Positions 1-7,410 of a stretch of DNA of 29,272 nucleotides are shown in pieces (the first letter of the stretch is position 1; each line of letters opens with the position of its first letter). A program made the translations under genes and the position numbers. The stretch covers positions 1 through 29,272 of the forward strand of contig JAAYZQ010000505.1 in NCBI GenBank assembly GCA_012514775.1, in the 5' to 3' direction. A model generated the notes under the pieces. It made no database searches. It was not told the origin of the DNA and was given only the letters and a program-made list of their open reading frames with translations. The DNA comes from Anaerolineaceae bacterium. GTDB taxonomy: Bacteria > Chloroflexota > Anaerolineae > JAAYZQ01.

Positions 1-827
1 CGTCCCACTGCCACGCTGAGATGCGCGTGAAAGGGCTCTCCATCGTGGGGTTCCCATGACGTCTCCCACTGCAGGGTTTCAACAGGTCCGTCTCTCCCCA
101 GTTGGGCCAGGTAGTTGTGATAGGAGGGCCGGTCGGCAGGGGACAGGTAACGATCGAGGGGCTCGCCAACCAGGGCAGCTTTGTCCGTTCCGAGGAGGGC
201 CGCGGCGACGTGGTTTGCCTCCTGGACGATACCCTCCAGGTTCGTGATCAGGTAGCCATCGGGTGCCAGGTCAAAGAGCTCCTGGTACCGCTGGCGTTGG
301 CTCTCCATGTCACAGCGGGCGGCCAGCAGCTCTTCGTTCTGCGCCCGCAGTTGTTCGGTGGCCACCGCCAACTCTTCGTTAGCCAGCGCCAGGGCCTGCT
401 CTGCCAGGACCTGCTCTGTGATGTCGCGGTTGCTGCCCCGCCAGCCCAGCCAGGTGCCGGAGGCGTCGTGGAGTCGCTGGCAGACGTGGCCGATCCAGCG
501 CTCCCGCCCGTCGCGACGGACGATGCGATAGTTCAGGCCGTGGGTGCCCGGGTGGTTTCGCTCTTCGTTGCGGTGCCTGTCCAGGATCTCCCGGTCGTCG
601 GGATGCACGAGCCGGATGAAGAGCTGCGGGTCCTGGATGAATTCGTCGGCCGAGTAGCCGGTAATCCGGGCGCACGAGGGCGAGACGTAGACGAACCTGC
701 CATCCGGGCCCTCCCAGTATACCCAGTCGTAGGCAAAGTCAGCAGCCAGGCGAAAACGTTCCTCGCTGGACTGCAACGCATCCAGCAGGGCGGCCTGCTC
801 CATCTCGCGCTTGCCAGATTCCGGCAT
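1..827 (-). CDS. PAS-domain signalling protein (C-terminus beyond window)
   Basis: This reading frame stays open from an ATG at 827-825 to the window edge, giving the first 275 residues of a longer protein. Residues about 17-130 form a PAS domain: it contains FVYVSPSCARITGYSADEF and HPDDR and ends in a PAC-type stretch with WIGHV and GSNRDIT. A helical, probably coiled-coil linker rich in A, E, L and Q follows (about 130-175). A second PAS domain starts near 178 with the ELFDLAPDGYLITNLEGIV pattern. No membrane segment is seen, so it looks cytoplasmic. The output domain (histidine kinase, GGDEF or other) lies outside the window, so the output cannot be named. The Shine-Dalgarno is poor at the ATG. 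A CTG four codons upstream sits better behind AAAGGA and is an alternative start. A strong promoter lies just upstream. Confidence 0.85.
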   Translation of the reverse strand, partial: MPESGKREMEQAALLDALQSSEERFRLAADFAYDWVYWEGPDGRFVYVSPSCARITGYSADEFIQDPQLFIRLVHPDDREILDRHRNEERNHPGTHGLNYRIVRRDGRERWIGHVCQRLHDASGTWLGWRGSNRDITEQVLAEQALALANEELAVATEQLRAQNEELLAARCDMESQRQRYQELFDLAPDGYLITNLEGIVQEANHVAAALLGTDKAALVGEPLDRYLSPADRPSYHNYLAQLGRDGPVETLQWETSWEPHDGEPFHAHLSVAVG

Positions 828-869
828 CTCGTTGCCCAGCTCCGATCCTTTCGCTGGATTTGCCCAACG

Positions 870-898
870 ATTATAGCACATTTGCTGTCCTGAGACAA
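870..898 (-). promoter_or_regulatory. Sigma-70-type promoter of the PAS gene
   Basis: On the minus strand, TTGTCT (898-893) and a perfect TATAAT (875-870) are separated by 17 bp. The predicted start near 863 gives a leader of about 36 nt before the PAS-gene ATG at 827. The boxes and spacing are seen directly; activity is inferred. Confidence 0.75.
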
Positions 899-971
899 AG
901 ACACCCTTCGTTCGGGGACACCGCTTCGGTTGTTCCCCCGGCACATCAGCGGCAGAACGCCCACCCGGGTT

Positions 972-1000
972 TTGCCATCCGGGGCAAGATGGCGTACAAT
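972..1000 (+). promoter_or_regulatory. Promoter of the WecA/TagO-type gene, leaderless geometry
   Basis: TTGCCA (972-977) and TACAAT (995-1000) are separated by 17 bp. The chosen ATG is at 1007, only 6 bases after the -10 box, so the usual transcription start falls on or next to the ATG. No Shine-Dalgarno would then be transcribed, which implies a leaderless mRNA. Confidence 0.6.
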
Positions 1001-1006
1001 GGAGCC

Positions 1007-2077
1007 ATGGTCGGAGAAGTGGCGTGGTGGCCGTTCGTCCTGGTTTTTGGTGTGGCACTGCTGGTGGCCCTCGCCGGCACGCCCCTGGCTGCCGCCTGGG
1101 GCCGCAGGCAGGGGCTGGTGGACCTGCCGGGTCCCCGCCGGCACCACAAGGGGGCCATTCCTCGCACCGGCGGTGTGGCCCTCTTTGCCGCCTTCATGGC
1201 TGCCGCACTCCTGTCTCAATGGTTGCCCGTGCCTCGCCAGGACCCCAACGAGCTGATCCGCTTTGTAGGTATCGTCGTGGGCACGACATTTCTGTTTGTT
1301 ATCGGCCACCTGGACGATCGGTTCGAGCTGCGCCCCGGGCCCCAGTACGTGGCCCAGGCGGTGGCGGCCTTGATAGCCATCCTGTTCCTGGTATTCATCG
1401 AACGGGTGATGAACCCCATCACCGACGAGCTGTACATCTTTCCCTCCTACCTCCTGGTGGTGGTCATCACCATGTTCTGGATCATGGGGATGGTCAACAC
1501 CGTCAACTTTCTGGACGGCATCGACGGCCTGGCGGCAGGCGTGGGCGCCATCGTCAGCGCCGTCCTGGCGGTGCACATGCTCCGGGAAGGGCAGTACAGT
1601 GTTGCCCTCTTGCCCCTGGCCCTCCTGGGTGCCACCCTCGGATTTCTGCCCTTTAACCTTCCGCCGGCGCGCGTTTTCCTGGGGTCGGGGTCCATGGTCC
1701 TGGGCTATGCCATCGCCACCCTGGGCATCGCCGCGGGCGCCAAAGTCGCGCTCCTTCTCCTGGTCCTGAGCATCCCCATCGTCGACGTGGCATGGCTCAT
1801 TTTTAGCCGGCTGCGAGCCGGGCAGTCCATCGGTCACGCCGACCGACGCCACCTGCATTTCCGGCTCCTCGATCTGGGCCTCGGCGGGCGCCGGGTGTTG
1901 CTCCTCTACTACGGCTACTGCATCGTCCTGGGAGCCGCGGCCCTGATCATCGACTCGCGCCTGCTCAAGCTTATTGTCCTGCTCCTCCTGGGGCTCGTCA
2001 CGCTGTTGTTTCTCGCCTGGCTTACAAGGCGCACACTGGCCGCCGACAAGGCCCCTCCGGCGGAAGAAGAACGGTAA
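1007..2077 (+). CDS. WecA/TagO-type polyprenyl-phosphate sugar-1-phosphate transferase
   Basis: An integral membrane enzyme of the MraY/WecA (GT4) family, about 356 residues, with around ten hydrophobic helices. Such enzymes move a HexNAc-1-phosphate from a UDP-sugar to undecaprenyl phosphate at the inner face of the membrane, starting cell-surface glycan synthesis. Family motifs seen: RRHHKGAIPRTGG near the N-terminus, the HLDDRFEL acidic pair, NTVNFLDGIDGLAAGVG, and the histidine loop GHADRRHLHFRLL near the C-terminus. That loop, rather than a pentapeptide-binding region, points to WecA/TagO and away from MraY. The frame extends upstream to a TTG at 860, but that part is hydrophilic, runs through the promoter and lacks family similarity, so the ATG at 1007 was chosen. 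The gene is transcribed alone, divergently from the PAS gene. The exact sugar cannot be read from sequence. Confidence 0.9.
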   Translation: MVGEVAWWPFVLVFGVALLVALAGTPLAAAWGRRQGLVDLPGPRRHHKGAIPRTGGVALFAAFMAAALLSQWLPVPRQDPNELIRFVGIVVGTTFLFVIGHLDDRFELRPGPQYVAQAVAALIAILFLVFIERVMNPITDELYIFPSYLLVVVITMFWIMGMVNTVNFLDGIDGLAAGVGAIVSAVLAVHMLREGQYSVALLPLALLGATLGFLPFNLPPARVFLGSGSMVLGYAIATLGIAAGAKVALLLLVLSIPIVDVAWLIFSRLRAGQSIGHADRRHLHFRLLDLGLGGRRVLLLYYGYCIVLGAAALIIDSRLLKLIVLLLLGLVTLLFLAWLTRRTLAADKAPPAEEER

Positions 2078-2120
2078 CTGCCGCGCGCGGGGGAAATTCG
2101 CGGCCGGTAAGCGTACTTAC

Positions 2121-2149
2121 TTGACCGAACGTCTGTTTCAGTGTAAAAT
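2121..2149 (+). promoter_or_regulatory. Promoter of the TPR/zinc-finger - recN - esterase operon
   Basis: TTGACC (2121-2126) and TAAAAT (2144-2149) with a 17-bp spacer. The predicted start near 2156 leaves about 22 nt, including an AGGAG ribosome binding site, before the ATG at 2178. Confidence 0.75.
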
Positions 2150-2177
2150 CGGAGCAATCAGGTAGGAGTAGGACCGG

Positions 2178-3008
2178 ATGAGCGATTCTTTGCAGGCAAC
2201 GGAACTGATGCGCCGGGGTCAGGCCGCGGCCCGCGTGGGGCGCCGCGATGAGGCGCGTGGATATCTGCGCGAGGCCGTAGCCCTGGACCCGGGCAACGTG
2301 GAAGCGTGGCTGGACCTGGCGGGCGTGGAGGACGATCCTGCCCGAAAGCGGGCCTGCTTCCAGACGGCGCTGGACCTGGATCCAGGCAACGAGCAGGCGC
2401 GCCTGGGCCTCGAGATGCTGGACGAGGATCCGCCCGCGACCGCCGAGGACGAGCTGGAGGCCGTCCTTGCCGCTGCGTCGCGCCGCCTGGACGAGGCCGT
2501 GGGCCCGCCCCCGCCCGACGAGCTCAGCCCCGACGACGAGGTTCTCTACTGCGCCAACCACCCCAACGTCGAGACCATGCTTCGCTGCAACCGCTGCGGC
2601 AAGCCCATCTGCACCCGCTGCGCCAAGCTGACGCCCGTCGGCTATCGCTGCCGCGAATGCCTGGGGCAGCAGCAGGCTGTTTTCTACACCGGCGGCGCCC
2701 TCGATTACGTCCTGGGCGGCGCCGTTGCCCTGGTGCTGGGCGGCCTTGCCAGCTTCTTGATGAGCGCCATCGGCTTCTGGTTCTTTGCCCTCATCCTGGG
2801 CCCCACGATCGGTATCGCCATCGCCGAGGCCGTGCGCTTTGTCGTGCGGCGGCGGCGAAGCCGTTACCTGGCGGCGGTGGTCGCGGTCAGCATGGTGGTG
2901 GGCGCCATCCCGGCGCTGCTCCTTTCGCTGGGGTCCATCTGGAGCCTGTTGATCTCCGGGCTCTTTCTGGTGCTCGCCGTCGGCGCGGCTGCTGCCCGCC
3001 TGCGCTAA
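2178..3008 (+). CDS. TPR, zinc-ribbon (B-box-like) membrane protein, function unknown
   Basis: A 276-residue protein in three parts. Residues 1-85 hold about two tetratricopeptide repeats (LREAVALDPGNVEAWLDLA, then FQTALDLDPGNEQARLGLE), a protein-protein interaction fold. Residues 125-161 carry a zinc-binding cluster with C125, H128, C137, C140, C145, C148, C158 and C161, spaced like a B-box or rhomboid-associated zinc ribbon. Residues 170-276 form three to four membrane helices around a basic RRRRSR loop. The soluble part is probably cytoplasmic. It is the first gene of an operon, 33 bp before recN, and has a clear AGGAG site. Family knowledge gives no enzymatic role. An adaptor placing a partner at the membrane is inference. 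Confidence 0.85.
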   Translation: MSDSLQATELMRRGQAAARVGRRDEARGYLREAVALDPGNVEAWLDLAGVEDDPARKRACFQTALDLDPGNEQARLGLEMLDEDPPATAEDELEAVLAAASRRLDEAVGPPPPDELSPDDEVLYCANHPNVETMLRCNRCGKPICTRCAKLTPVGYRCRECLGQQQAVFYTGGALDYVLGGAVALVLGGLASFLMSAIGFWFFALILGPTIGIAIAEAVRFVVRRRRSRYLAAVVAVSMVVGAIPALLLSLGSIWSLLISGLFLVLAVGAAAARLR

Positions 3009-3041
3009 CCAACGCTCACCGGCGCTAGAACGGGGGGACCT

Positions 3042-4814
3042 GTGCTTGTCGAGTTGACGATTCGCGACTTTGCCATCATTGACGAGCTGCACCTGCGCTT
3101 TGGCGAGGGGCTCAATGTTTTGACGGGCGAGACCGGAGCGGGCAAGTCGATCATTGTCGACGCTGTGAGCCTGCTCTTGGGCGGCCGCGGCGACGCCGGC
3201 CTCATCCGCGCCGGCGCCGGCCGTGCTTCGGTGGAGGGCGTCTTCCGGCTGGATGCCGAGGCGCGGGCGGCCGTGGAGCCCATGCTGGAGGCCGACGGCC
3301 TTGAAGGGGACGAGCCGGGCATCCTGGTGCTCTCCAGGGAGATCCGGAAGGAAGGGCGGAACATCTGCCGCATCAACGGCCGGGCGGTGGCCCTCAAGAG
3401 CCTGCAGAGCGTGGGCGAATGCCTGGTGGATATTCACGGACAGACGGAGCACCTGTCGCTCATGCGGGTGCGCGAGCACGCCGACCTGCTGGATCGCTAT
3501 GGTGGTCTGTGGCCTCTGCGCCAGGAGGTGGCGGACCGGGTGGCCGAGCTGCGTGCCGTGCGTCGAGAACTGGGTAGCCTGCGCCGCGACGAGCGCGAGC
3601 TGGCCCGCCGCACCGATCTTCTCCAGTATCAGGTGAGCGAGATCGACGCCGCCCGCCTGGAGCCCGGCGAGGACCAGGAGCTGGGCACGGAGCGGACTCG
3701 CCTGGCCAACGCCGAGCAGCTCCAGGCGCTGGCGCAGGAGGCCTTTACGGCCCTTTACGAGAGCGGCGAGGACCAAGCCTCGGCGGTGGACCTGCTCCAG
3801 GCCGCGGCGCTGGCCCTGGCGGGCCTGCTACGCCTGGACCCATCAACATCGGCCCTGGCCGAGACGTCCGAGCAGGTGAGCTACCAGCTCGAAGACCTGG
3901 CCGAGCAGGTGCGCGAATACCGCGACCAGGTCGAATTCAACCCCAGGCGCCTGAACCAGGTGGAAGAGCGCCTGTCGTTACTCCACAACCTCCAGCGGAA
4001 ATACGGCGACAGCATCGCGGACGTCCTGGCCTTTGCCGAGCGCGCCCGCCAGGAGCTGGAGACCATCGAGCACAGCGAGGAGCGCATCGCCGAGCTGGAG
4101 GCCGAGGAGGACCGGCTGCTGCACGAGATCGGCCGGCTGGGCAGCGAGCTTTCGCGGCAGCGGGAGGAGGCCGGGCGGCGGCTGGCAGCGGGCATCGAGG
4201 CTGAGCTAGACGAGCTGAGCATGGCGCGAGCCCGCTTTGGCGTCGACCTGGCCTGGCGCGACGACCCGGATGGTGCCTACGTGGACGAGGCGGGTCGCAA
4301 CGGGACGCAGGGCCAGCGCATCGCCTTTGATTCCAGCGGCCTGGACCGCGTGGAGTTCCTGGTGGCGCCCAACGTCGGCGAGCCGCTAAAACCCCTCATC
4401 CGCATCGCCTCTGGCGGCGAGACCTCGCGCCTCATGCTGGCCCTCAAGACCGTGCTCGCCCAGGCCGACCGCACGCCGACCCTCATTTTCGACGAGATCG
4501 ACGCCGGCATCGGCGGGCGCGTGGGCGGCGTCGTGGGCCACAAGCTGTGGGGATTGACCCGGGGCGATGGCGACCTGGTGCGTTGCCATCAAGTGTTGTG
4601 CGTTACCCACCTGCCCCAGCTCGCGAGCTATGGCGACGTGCACCTTCACGTGACCAAGGGCGTCGTCGGCGGGCGAACCGTCACCAGCGTCGAGGCCCTG
4701 GAGGGCAAGGCCTTGGAGGAAGAGATGGCAGGCATGCTCGGCGCCGTGACCGACTTGACCCGGGCCAGCGCCGTGGAGATGCTGGCCTCCAGCCGGGCCG
4801 ACAAGGTCCGCTAG
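3042..4814 (+). CDS. recN: DNA repair ATPase RecN
   Basis: RecN is an SMC-like ATPase that gathers DNA ends and supports RecA-dependent double-strand-break repair. This copy has 590 residues, slightly longer than the usual 550-570. The N-terminal ATPase half has the Walker A motif GETGAGKS (29-36) and the typical LTIRDFAIIDELHLRFGEGLNVLTGE start. A long E/R/L-rich coiled coil spans about 150-390. The C-terminal half has the ABC signature IASGGETSRLMLALK near 453, Walker B LIFDEIDAGIGG near 480-491, and a CVTHLPQLASYGD histidine switch. A GTG start at 3042 lies 3-4 bases after GGGGGA; TTG at 3046 is out of frame. It lies 33 bp after the zinc-ribbon gene and 6 bp before the esterase gene, so all three are probably co-transcribed. 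Confidence 0.96.
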   Translation: MLVELTIRDFAIIDELHLRFGEGLNVLTGETGAGKSIIVDAVSLLLGGRGDAGLIRAGAGRASVEGVFRLDAEARAAVEPMLEADGLEGDEPGILVLSREIRKEGRNICRINGRAVALKSLQSVGECLVDIHGQTEHLSLMRVREHADLLDRYGGLWPLRQEVADRVAELRAVRRELGSLRRDERELARRTDLLQYQVSEIDAARLEPGEDQELGTERTRLANAEQLQALAQEAFTALYESGEDQASAVDLLQAAALALAGLLRLDPSTSALAETSEQVSYQLEDLAEQVREYRDQVEFNPRRLNQVEERLSLLHNLQRKYGDSIADVLAFAERARQELETIEHSEERIAELEAEEDRLLHEIGRLGSELSRQREEAGRRLAAGIEAELDELSMARARFGVDLAWRDDPDGAYVDEAGRNGTQGQRIAFDSSGLDRVEFLVAPNVGEPLKPLIRIASGGETSRLMLALKTVLAQADRTPTLIFDEIDAGIGGRVGGVVGHKLWGLTRGDGDLVRCHQVLCVTHLPQLASYGDVHLHVTKGVVGGRTVTSVEALEGKALEEEMAGMLGAVTDLTRASAVEMLASSRADKVR

Positions 4815-4820
4815 CCTCCG

Positions 4821-5765
4821 ATGATGCGCCGGCGAGGTTGTTGCTGCCTGGGACTGCTGGTCCTGCTGTTGGCCCTGGCCGCCGGTGCGGTGATCCTGGC
4901 AGTCCGGTTCACCGGTCCCTCCGGCGCCTGCAACCGGCCGGACACGGGCCCGCCGCAGCCTGGTACGTCGGTACGAACGCTCGTATCCCTCGGGCAGGAA
5001 CGATGTTACCTTCTCCACCTGCCCAAAGGCGGGTTGCCTGCGGAGCCGGTGCCCCTCGTCCTCAGCCTTCACGGACTCGCCGAGCGGCCCCGACTCCACG
5101 AGATGATCACCGGGTGGAACGAGATCGCCGACCGCGAGGGACTGATCGTCGTCTATCCCCAGGGCACGGGCACGCCGCTGCGCTGGGGCGCCCCCGACGT
5201 CCAGTTCCTGCGCGACCTCGTCGCTGAGGTGGAGCGAATGGTGAGCATCGATCGGCAGCGCGTCTACGTCAACGGCCTGTCCAATGGCGGGGCCATGACC
5301 CATCGCCTGGCGTGCCAGGCCGCGGACCTGGTGGCCGCGGCGGGCATGGTGGCCGCGCCCGTGGCCGAGTTGCCGGACGGCTGCACGCCTTCCCGGCCGG
5401 TGCCCATCGTGGCCTTTCACGGGACCGACGACCCCGTGGTGGACTACCGGGGCTCCTCGCAGGGGCCGGATCTGCCACGCGTGTCCTTTTCCTACCTGCC
5501 TGCCCCTGAGTGGACGGCCAACTGGGCCGCGCGCAACGGCTGCGCTCTGGAGCCCGAGTCCATCCCTCCCTCCGGCGACACCAGCGGCGTCCGCTACACC
5601 GGCTGCGAGGCCGGCGTCGAGGTGGTCTTTTACACCATCGACGGCGGCGGCCACACCTGGCCCGGCGGCAGGCCCCTTCCCTTCGTGGGCAAAACAAGCA
5701 GGGATCTTGACGCCAGCGAGATCATGTGGCAGTTCTTTGCCCGCTACCGGCTCGACACGCCCTAG
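4821..5765 (+). CDS. Secreted PHB-depolymerase/LpqC-like alpha/beta-hydrolase
   Basis: A 314-residue esterase of the polyhydroxybutyrate depolymerase/LpqC/feruloyl-esterase family. An arginine-rich start and a hydrophobic helix (about 10-29) form a signal peptide or membrane anchor. The alpha/beta-hydrolase fold follows: oxyanion region LSLHGLAE, nucleophile elbow NGLSNGGAM with Ser154, acid region HGTDDPVVDY (Asp203 or Asp208), and catalytic His288 in DGGGHTWPGG. The segment before the nucleophile is shorter than in typical family members, which usually carry a Trp/Asn/Cys-rich loop and a VDD motif; here only PDVQFLRDLV remains. The natural ester substrate cannot be predicted; in this family it may be a polyester, a feruloylated polysaccharide or a small ester. 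It starts 6 bp after recN with a weak ribosome site, which suggests coupling. The recN association looks positional only. Confidence 0.87.
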   Translation: MMRRRGCCCLGLLVLLLALAAGAVILAVRFTGPSGACNRPDTGPPQPGTSVRTLVSLGQERCYLLHLPKGGLPAEPVPLVLSLHGLAERPRLHEMITGWNEIADREGLIVVYPQGTGTPLRWGAPDVQFLRDLVAEVERMVSIDRQRVYVNGLSNGGAMTHRLACQAADLVAAAGMVAAPVAELPDGCTPSRPVPIVAFHGTDDPVVDYRGSSQGPDLPRVSFSYLPAPEWTANWAARNGCALEPESIPPSGDTSGVRYTGCEAGVEVVFYTIDGGGHTWPGGRPLPFVGKTSRDLDASEIMWQFFARYRLDTP

Positions 5766-5778
5766 GCGCGAGACAGCG

Positions 5779-5798
5779 GCCGGGATTCGTTTCCCGGC
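5779..5798 (+). terminator. Hairpin after the esterase gene (weak terminator candidate)
   Basis: GCCGGGA (5779-5785) and TCCCGGC (5792-5798) form a perfect 7-bp stem with a 6-base loop, 13 bases after the esterase stop. No U-tract follows, so it is not a classical intrinsic terminator. It may stabilise the 3' end or act with Rho. Confidence 0.4.
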
Positions 5799-5826
5799 GG
5801 TGCTACCGTCTCACCTTCCCCCGTTC

Positions 5827-5855
5827 TTGACGCCAGGCAAAAACTGGCGTATGAT
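5827..5855 (+). promoter_or_regulatory. PadR-operon promoter with an operator-like inverted repeat in its spacer
   Basis: TTGACG (5827-5832) and TATGAT (5850-5855) have a 17-bp spacer. The inverted repeat CGCCAG (5831-5836) / CTGGCG (5844-5849), with 7 bases between the arms, fills the spacer and overlaps the end of the -35 box. A dimeric repressor bound there would block RNA polymerase. The promoter drives a PadR repressor gene, so autoregulation is the simplest reading. The repeat is seen; its binding protein is inferred. Confidence 0.7.
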
Positions 5856-5898
5856 CTATCGGGATGATGCACATAGCGGGAAACGGAAGGTGACAAAC

Positions 5899-6291
5899 AT
5901 GCCTGCTGGTCGACGTGCCCGGGGAACTGAAGGGCAGGAGGAAGCCTGTCCGAGGCGTATCCATCGCTTCCTGGAGCCTTGCCTGTTGATGCTGCTGCAC
6001 TGCCGCGAGGTTCACGGCTACGAGCTCCTGGAAGGCCTGAAGCAATTTGGCTTCGAGCAGAACCCGGTCGACTCCAGCACCGTCTATCGCGTCCTGCGCG
6101 TCCTGGAAGAGCGCAGCCTCGTCACTTCCCGCTGGCAGACGGAGGGCGGCGGCCCGGCGCGGCGCTGTTACCGCCTTACGGAGGCGGGCGACGACTTCCT
6201 GGCCGCCTGGGTGCTCGATCTGCGCGAGACCGACCGGGTGCTGCATCATTTCCTGGAAATGTACGATAACCACATGGAGTTCCACCAGTGA
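5899..6291 (+). CDS. PadR-family transcriptional regulator
   Basis: A 130-residue regulator with a winged helix-turn-helix at about residues 20-105. It shows the PadR pattern: FLEPCLLMLLHCREVHGYELLEGL, then the recognition helix SSTVYRVLRVLEERSLV, then the wing RRCYRLTEAG. A short C-terminal dimerisation helix (RETDRVLHHFLEMYDNH) makes it a small PadR (subfamily 2 size). PadR proteins are usually ligand-responsive repressors. The ATG at 5899 was chosen because it follows GGAAGGTG and is where family similarity begins; the open frame upstream runs through the promoter. It leads an operon with the Mrp ATPase 46 bp downstream. Its effector is unknown. Confidence 0.9.
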   Translation: MPAGRRARGTEGQEEACPRRIHRFLEPCLLMLLHCREVHGYELLEGLKQFGFEQNPVDSSTVYRVLRVLEERSLVTSRWQTEGGGPARRCYRLTEAGDDFLAAWVLDLRETDRVLHHFLEMYDNHMEFHQ

Positions 6292-6337
6292 GGGTGGACC
6301 ACAAAATCGCAAGACCAATGGTATAGAGGGAGGCAAG

Positions 6338-7387
6338 GTGGTAACGGAAACAGCAGTACGCAAGGCCCTTGAGGGCGTGATGGATCCCGAGCTGCACCGC
6401 AGTCTGATCGAGCTGGGCATGATCCGCGAGGTGCGCATCGACGACGGCCGGGTGAGCATCACCCTGGCCCTGACGACCCTCGGCTGCCCGCTACGCGGCC
6501 AGATCACTGACGACGTCAAGGGCACCGTCGGCGCCCTGGAGGGCGTCCAGGCCGTCGAGGTCGAGCTGACCGAAATGACCGAAGAAGAAAAGCGGCGCAT
6601 CGGCATCGGCGTCCCGGAAAAGGGCGCGGTCGAGGACTTGAACGAGATCCGCCACGTGGTGGCCGTCATGAGTGGCAAGGGTGGCGTGGGCAAGTCGCTG
6701 GTCAGCGGCCTGTTGGCCATGGCCCTCCAGAAGGAGGGAAACAAGGTGGGCATCCTGGACGCCGATATCACCGGGCCCAGCATCCCAAAGATGTTCCTGC
6801 CCCAGGGGGCGCAATTGGGCATGAGTCCCCTGGGCCCCATGCCGCCCAAGAGCAGCACCGGCATCAGCGTCATGTCCATCAATCTGCTCCTGCAGCAGGA
6901 AGACATGGCCGTCATCTGGCGCGGGCCGCTGGTGAGCGGGGCTATCAAGCAGTTCTGGGGTGATATTTTCTGGGGGACGCTGGACTATCTCGTGGTGGAC
7001 CTGCCGCCCGGGACTTCGGATGCATCACTGACGGTCATGCAGTCGCTGCCCATCTCGGGCATCGTGCTGGTCACCTCGCCCCAGGACCTGGCAGGCATGG
7101 TGGTGCGCAAGGCGGCCAACATGGCCCGCCAGATGGGGACGCCCATCCTGGGCCTCATTGAGAACATGAGCTACTTCGAGTGCCCCGACACGGGCAAACG
7201 CTACGACATCTTTGGCCCCAGCCACGCCGATGCCGTGGCGGCCCAGATCGGCGTTCCGCTCCTGGGGCGCCTGCCCATCGACCCGGAGATCGCGCGCCTG
7301 AGCGACGCGGGGCGCATTGAGGAGTACGCGGACAACGGGTTCGCGGATATTGCCCGGGAACTGGCCGGGCGAATCACCGCCGGCTAG
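6338..7387 (+). CDS. mrp: Mrp/ApbC-family P-loop ATPase (Fe-S carrier type)
   Basis: A 349-residue soluble ATPase of the Mrp/ApbC/NBP35 group, which carries and inserts Fe-S clusters. Residues 1-85 form a MIP18/DUF59 domain (VMDPELHRSLIELGMI, then TTLGCPLRGQI with Cys50). The ParA-like ATPase follows, with the deviant Walker A GKGGVGKS (113-120), DADITGPSIPKMF, Walker B DYLVVDLPPGTSDA, and the dimer region SPQDLAGMVVRKAANMA. In canonical members ENMSYF is followed by a CPxC cluster site; here it reads CPDTGKRYDIFG, so the second cysteine is replaced by Thr. The GTG at 6338 sits 4 bases after GAGGGAGG and restores the usual family length; an upstream ATG would add residues translated from the PadR gene. 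It precedes the YibE/F gene by 23 bp. Confidence 0.93.
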   Translation: MVTETAVRKALEGVMDPELHRSLIELGMIREVRIDDGRVSITLALTTLGCPLRGQITDDVKGTVGALEGVQAVEVELTEMTEEEKRRIGIGVPEKGAVEDLNEIRHVVAVMSGKGGVGKSLVSGLLAMALQKEGNKVGILDADITGPSIPKMFLPQGAQLGMSPLGPMPPKSSTGISVMSINLLLQQEDMAVIWRGPLVSGAIKQFWGDIFWGTLDYLVVDLPPGTSDASLTVMQSLPISGIVLVTSPQDLAGMVVRKAANMARQMGTPILGLIENMSYFECPDTGKRYDIFGPSHADAVAAQIGVPLLGRLPIDPEIARLSDAGRIEEYADNGFADIARELAGRITAG

Positions 7388-7410
7388 GCCCAGAGAGCCA
7401 AAGGCGAGCC

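Noticed and set aside
860..1006. N-terminal extension of the WecA/TagO-type protein from a TTG at 860
   Set aside because: It would be translated from DNA holding two divergent promoters, is hydrophilic, and precedes the family's normal start.
2022..3776. 584-codon minus-strand frame over the zinc-ribbon gene and recN
   Set aside because: Shadow of real plus-strand genes; biased composition and no motif.
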